Assembly (NCBI GenBank): GCA_947097535.1
Contig: CAMURM010000051.1
Coordinates: 1 to 8,456 of the forward strand
Length of the DNA: 8,456 nucleotides
DNA from: an uncultured Selenomonas sp.
GTDB taxonomy: Bacteria; Bacillota; Negativicutes; Selenomonadales; Selenomonadaceae
Reading direction: 5' to 3'
The notes beneath the pieces are model-generated. The model saw only the letters and a list, made by a program, of their open reading frames with translations, did not search any database and was not told the DNA's origin. Shown piece by piece: positions 6,317 to 8,456 of this stretch. The position numbers and the translations under genes were made by a program. The first letter of the stretch is position 1, and each line of letters starts with the position of its first letter.

Positions 6317-7173
6317 TGCGCGCGGCAAAAAAAGAGGGAGCAGACGAATCCGTCGTCTGCTCCCTCTGTCCGCATCACTGCCGTCTCGCTGCAGGCGAAG
6401 TCGGCTTCTGCCGCGCGCGCGAAAACCGCGGCGGGCGCATCGTCTGCAAAAATTACGGCAGACTCACGGCGCTCGCGCTCGATCCCATCGAGAAGAAGCC
6501 GCTCTACCACTTCCATCCAGGAAGCTTCATCCTCTCCGTCGGCAGCTTCGGCTGCAACCTCCGCTGTCCCTTCTGTCAGAACCACGCAATCTCCATGGCG
6601 GACGCGCACGCCGAAACGCAGGACGTCACGCCCGCCGCGCTCGCCTCGCTCGCCGGCGATCTCAGCCGCCGGCCGCCCGGCAACATCGGCGTCGCCTTCA
6701 CCTACAACGAGCCGCTTTTAAGCTATGAATTCATCCGCGATACGGCGCCGCTGCTCCGCGAACGGGGGCTCTTCGTCGTCCTCGTGACGAACGGCATGAT
6801 CTCGCCCGCGCCCCTCGAACATCTCCTGCCCCACATCGATGCCATGAACATCGACCTCAAGGGCTGGCAGCCCGACTTCTACAGCCATCTCGACGGCGAC
6901 CTCGCGACCGTCAAACATACGATCGCCCGCGCCGCCGAGAGCTGCCACGTCGAGGTCACGACGCTCATCATCCCCGGGCAGAACGACAGCGAAAGCGACA
7001 TGGCAGAAGAAGCGCGCTGGCTCGCCTCGCTGAACCCCGACCTGCCGCTCCACATCAGCCGCTACTTCCCGCGCTGGCAAGAAGCTGCGCCGCCGACGCC
7101 CGTCAAAACGATCGAGCGACTCGCCGAAATAGCAAGACAGTACCTGCGCCATGTGCATCGCGGAAATTGTTGA
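6316..7173 (+). CDS. AmmeMemoRadiSam system radical SAM enzyme, short C-terminus
   Basis: This 285-aa protein is the radical SAM partner of the Memo-AMMECR1 gene. An N-terminal Cys set (Cys15, Cys18, Cys22, Cys32, in CSLCPHHCRL...GFCRARENRGG) precedes NYGRLTALALDPIEKKPLYH (46-65), a block typical of this group. The radical SAM motif CNLRCPFC has Cys80, Cys84 and Cys87, followed by QNHAIS. Later blocks are FTYNEPLLSYE (128-138), VTNGMIS (157-163), NIDLKGW (178-184) and HISRYFPRW (246-254). As I recall the family, it continues after a YVYxGN block with a short Cys-containing tail (TYCPxCG...R). Here the protein stops at HVHRGNC, so that tail is absent. Translation is probably coupled to the upstream gene through the TGATG overlap, as only a GGAG 11 nt upstream is visible. 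The reaction and substrate are unknown. Confidence 0.92.
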   Translation: MRAAKKEGADESVVCSLCPHHCRLAAGEVGFCRARENRGGRIVCKNYGRLTALALDPIEKKPLYHFHPGSFILSVGSFGCNLRCPFCQNHAISMADAHAETQDVTPAALASLAGDLSRRPPGNIGVAFTYNEPLLSYEFIRDTAPLLRERGLFVVLVTNGMISPAPLEHLLPHIDAMNIDLKGWQPDFYSHLDGDLATVKHTIARAAESCHVEVTTLIIPGQNDSESDMAEEARWLASLNPDLPLHISRYFPRWQEAAPPTPVKTIERLAEIARQYLRHVHRGNC

Positions 7174-7209
7174 AGAGTTCAAAGCAAAGCAGAAGCACCT
7201 TATCCAACA

Positions 7210-7238
7210 ATCCTTTTCGGATTGCCTCCGGAAAGGAT
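7210..7238. repeat. Hairpin after the radical SAM gene
   Basis: Bases 7210-7220 pair with 7228-7238 (11 pairs, one of them T-G) around a 7-nt loop. It lies 36 bases after the radical SAM stop and could end or protect that transcript, but no T-run follows, so it is not a standard intrinsic terminator. It abuts the larger palindrome that starts at 7237. Confidence 0.6.
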
Positions 7239-7319
7239 AGGAACCGCTGATAAAATGAAGTCGCCCAGATTTGCGCAGATGCGTGAAGATGGGCGTCTGA
7301 ATTTATCAGCGTTTCCTAT
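7237..7319. repeat. 83-bp imperfect palindrome, possible MITE-like or REP-like element
   Basis: The outer arms (7237-7254 and 7302-7319) are inverted copies of 18 bp with one mismatch: ATAGGAA-C/A-CGCTGATAAA. After an unpaired stretch, an inner CGCCCA (7262-7267) pairs with TGGGCG (7290-7295) around a 22-nt loop. The element encodes nothing, and no target-site duplication is clear at its edges. Such structure suits a small non-autonomous mobile element, an insertion-sequence remnant or an mRNA-stability hairpin. No second copy occurs in the window, so repetition in the genome is not shown. Confidence 0.6.
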
Positions 7320-7322
7320 ATA

Positions 7323-7368
7323 TCAATATATGGTTTGAGCACATTTACCATACAACTATATCTTGGTA
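7323..7368 (+). promoter_or_regulatory. Two NrdR-box-like sites upstream of the class II RNR gene
   Basis: Site 2 (7353-7368) contains ACTATATCTTG, which matches 10 of 11 core positions of the NrdR-box form I recall, ACACTATATATTGTGT. Site 1 (7323-7338, TCAATATATGGTTTGA) matches about 10 of 16. The sites start 30 bp apart, close to three helical turns; paired boxes are typical for NrdR, the ATP-cone repressor of ribonucleotide reductase genes. A weak promoter (TTGAGC at 7335-7340, TATATC at 7357-7362) would overlap both. The assignment rests on memory of the consensus and the AT-rich context raises the chance of false matches. Confidence 0.35.
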
Positions 7369-7376
7369 TTTTCTCC

Positions 7377-7393
7377 AAAAATCTACGATTTTT
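7377..7393. repeat. Small perfect inverted repeat
   Basis: AAAAATC and GATTTTT form a perfect 7-bp inverted repeat with a 3-nt centre (TAC), lying between the NrdR-like sites and the RNR promoter. It may be an operator or chance in AT-rich DNA. Confidence 0.35.
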
Positions 7394-7396
7394 CTA

Positions 7397-7426
7397 TTGC
7401 ACTTCGGATAGCTTTTATTCTATAAT
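7397..7426 (+). promoter_or_regulatory. Probable promoter of the class II RNR gene
   Basis: A consensus TATAAT (7421-7426) is preceded by a weak TTGCAC (7397-7402) with an 18-nt spacer. Transcription from about 7433 would give a short leader of about 33 nt, too short for a cobalamin riboswitch. Confidence 0.6.
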
Positions 7427-7452
7427 AAGCGTTAGCATTTTCTTGCAGATTT

Positions 7453-7458
7453 AGGAGG
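7453..7458 (+). promoter_or_regulatory. Ribosome binding site that fixes a TTG start
   Basis: A perfect AGGAGG sits 7 nt before TTG 7466. No ATG lies between it and residue 45 of the reductase, and recognisable protein sequence begins directly at the TTG, so TTG is the initiator. Confidence 0.88.
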
Positions 7459-7465
7459 CACAACA

Positions 7466-8456
7466 TTGGAAAAGTGGTTTGATACGGAAATCGGCAGGAG
7501 CATCCTGCAGGCAAAATATTATCATGCGGGCGAGACGCAGCCACACGAGTTCATCGAGCGCGTGGCGGGCATTTTCTCGCCCGAAGTGCGCGAGAAGATG
7601 CGCCGCTACCTTGAGGACGGCGCCGTCTGTCCCGCGGGGCGCACGCTCTATGCGGCGGGCGCCAGGGGCAAGTTCAAGAGCAGCCTGTCGAACTGCTACA
7701 TCATGCCGTCGCCGACGGACGACATCGAGTCCATCTTCACCGTCAATCAGCAGATCGCCAAGATCTTCTCCTACGGCGGCGGCATCGGCGTCAACATCAG
7801 CGGCCTGCGCCCCAAGGACAGCCGCGTCAACAACGTCGCGCGCAGCTCGACGGGCGCCGTCTCCTTCCTCAAGATCTTCAACACGACGGGCGAGGTCATC
7901 AGCCAGAACGGACGGCGCGGCGCCATGCTCGTCGCGCTCGACTCCGAGCATCCCGACATCTACGAATTTCTCCACATGAAGCAGAACAACGAGAAGCTCG
8001 CCTCGATGAACCTCTCGCTCCTCTTCTCCGATGCCTTCATGCAGGCGGTCATCGACGACGCCGAGTACGAGCTCTGCTTCGACGTCGAGGCGACGGGCGA
8101 AAAGATTCGCCGCACGATCCGCGCCGCCGAATTCTTCGATGAATACTGTCAGACGCAATGGGACTGGGGCGATCCCGGCGCCCTCTTCAAGGACAGGCTC
8201 AACGACTACACGCTGCTCTCGGGCTACGACGAGTACAAGATCGAGGTCACGAATCCCTGCGGCGAGTTCGGCGGCAATGCCTACAACTCGTGCAACCTCA
8301 TGAGCATCAACCTCTACGCCTTCATCGAGGACAAGTTCGGCGAGGTGCCGCATCTCACCGAGGACGATTTCCGCGCCGCCGTCCGGACGGCGGTTCGCGC
8401 ACTCGACGAAGTGCTCGACTACGGATTCGACACGCAGCCTTTGGAAGAAAACCGTC
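7466..8456 (+). CDS. nrdJ: Adenosylcobalamin-dependent (class II) ribonucleotide reductase, N-terminal part (3' end outside window)
   Basis: The first 330 codons of a class II ribonucleotide reductase are present. It reduces ribonucleotides to deoxyribonucleotides using adenosylcobalamin to make the thiyl radical, so it works without oxygen. Visible motifs are SNCYIMP with Cys77 (first redox Cys), YGGGIGVNISGLRP (103-116), NGRRGAML (148-155), HPDIYEF (162-168) and NPCGE (263-267) with Asn263, thiyl Cys265 and Glu267, then SCNLMSINL (275-283) with the second redox Cys276. The Cys265-Cys276 spacing of 11 equals that of Lactobacillus leichmannii Cys408-Cys419. There is no N-terminal ATP-cone, so ATP/dATP activity control at that site is not expected. 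Translation starts at TTG after a perfect AGGAGG. An NrdR-like pair and a TATAAT box lie upstream. Whether it acts on di- or triphosphates cannot be told from this part. Confidence 0.93.
   Translation, partial: MEKWFDTEIGRSILQAKYYHAGETQPHEFIERVAGIFSPEVREKMRRYLEDGAVCPAGRTLYAAGARGKFKSSLSNCYIMPSPTDDIESIFTVNQQIAKIFSYGGGIGVNISGLRPKDSRVNNVARSSTGAVSFLKIFNTTGEVISQNGRRGAMLVALDSEHPDIYEFLHMKQNNEKLASMNLSLLFSDAFMQAVIDDAEYELCFDVEATGEKIRRTIRAAEFFDEYCQTQWDWGDPGALFKDRLNDYTLLSGYDEYKIEVTNPCGEFGGNAYNSCNLMSINLYAFIEDKFGEVPHLTEDDFRAAVRTAVRALDEVLDYGFDTQPLEENR

Noticed and set aside
5558..6328. Long open frame on the minus strand, 256 codons
   Set aside because: It is antisense to the well-supported Memo-AMMECR1 gene and arises from high-GC codon bias; its translation is Arg/Ala/Leu/Val-rich with no family signal.
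7151..7240. 29-codon ORF (MCIAEIVEEF...) overlapping the radical SAM 3' end
   Set aside because: It has no ribosome binding site, ends inside a hairpin and does not restore the missing radical SAM tail; most likely chance.
7174..7465. Cobalamin riboswitch upstream of the B12-dependent reductase
   Set aside because: No B12-box-like element or suitable multi-stem core is seen, and the probable promoter at 7421 leaves only about 33 nt of leader.
7451..8353. 300-codon open frame on the minus strand
   Set aside because: It lies antisense to nrdJ, whose catalytic motifs are clear; its low-complexity composition fits a shadow frame.

Overview
The window is about 8.5 kb of bacterial DNA, mostly GC-rich with strong G/C bias at third codon positions. 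It carries anaerobe-type genes: two PflA-like radical SAM proteins, an aspartase and a B12-dependent ribonucleotide reductase. The Firmicutes-style AGGAGG ribosome binding sites fit a high-GC anaerobe of the Negativicutes (Selenomonas-like). That assignment is inferred from gene content and composition only; there is no rRNA or other marker here.

Layout. (1) Bases 2-1905, plus strand: the C-terminal part of an LTA-synthase-like sulfatase-fold enzyme, cut by the window start, overlaps by 4 nt a PflX-type (COG1313) radical SAM protein. (2) Bases 1906-3586: a shared terminator hairpin at 1906-1955 faces a minus-strand unit made of aspartate ammonia-lyase and a 53-codon small ORF lying between the aspA stop and the hairpin. 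The aspA promoter has a perfect 17-bp operator-like palindrome over its -10 box. (3) Bases 3645-4682, minus strand: an ACR3/BASS-type transporter in visibly lower-GC DNA. Its last ~26 residues look like the C-terminal tail of UvrA, so it appears to be a chimera. (4) Bases 4739-7173, plus strand: the AmmeMemoRadiSam set, a Memo-AMMECR1 fusion protein followed with a 1-nt overlap by its radical SAM partner. The partner seems to lack the usual Cys-rich C-terminus. (5) Bases 7174-7465: a non-coding stretch holding two adjacent hairpins (one an ~83-bp imperfect palindrome), two NrdR-box-like sites, a small inverted repeat and a perfect TATAAT box. (6) Bases 7466 to the end: a class II ribonucleotide reductase with a TTG start, cut by the window end.

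How the parts relate. The AmmeMemoRadiSam genes are a translationally coupled pair whose biochemical role is not known to me. The upstream PflX protein is a more distant radical SAM relative with the same layout (N-terminal Cys cluster, then CxxxCxxC). Aspartase supplies fumarate from aspartate, which fits fumarate-respiring or amino-acid-fermenting anaerobes. The class II reductase makes deoxynucleotides without oxygen. No CRISPR array, tRNA, rRNA, transposase or defence system was found. The least explained items are the transporter with a UvrA-like tail, the small ORF behind aspA, and the palindromic element behind the radical SAM gene.
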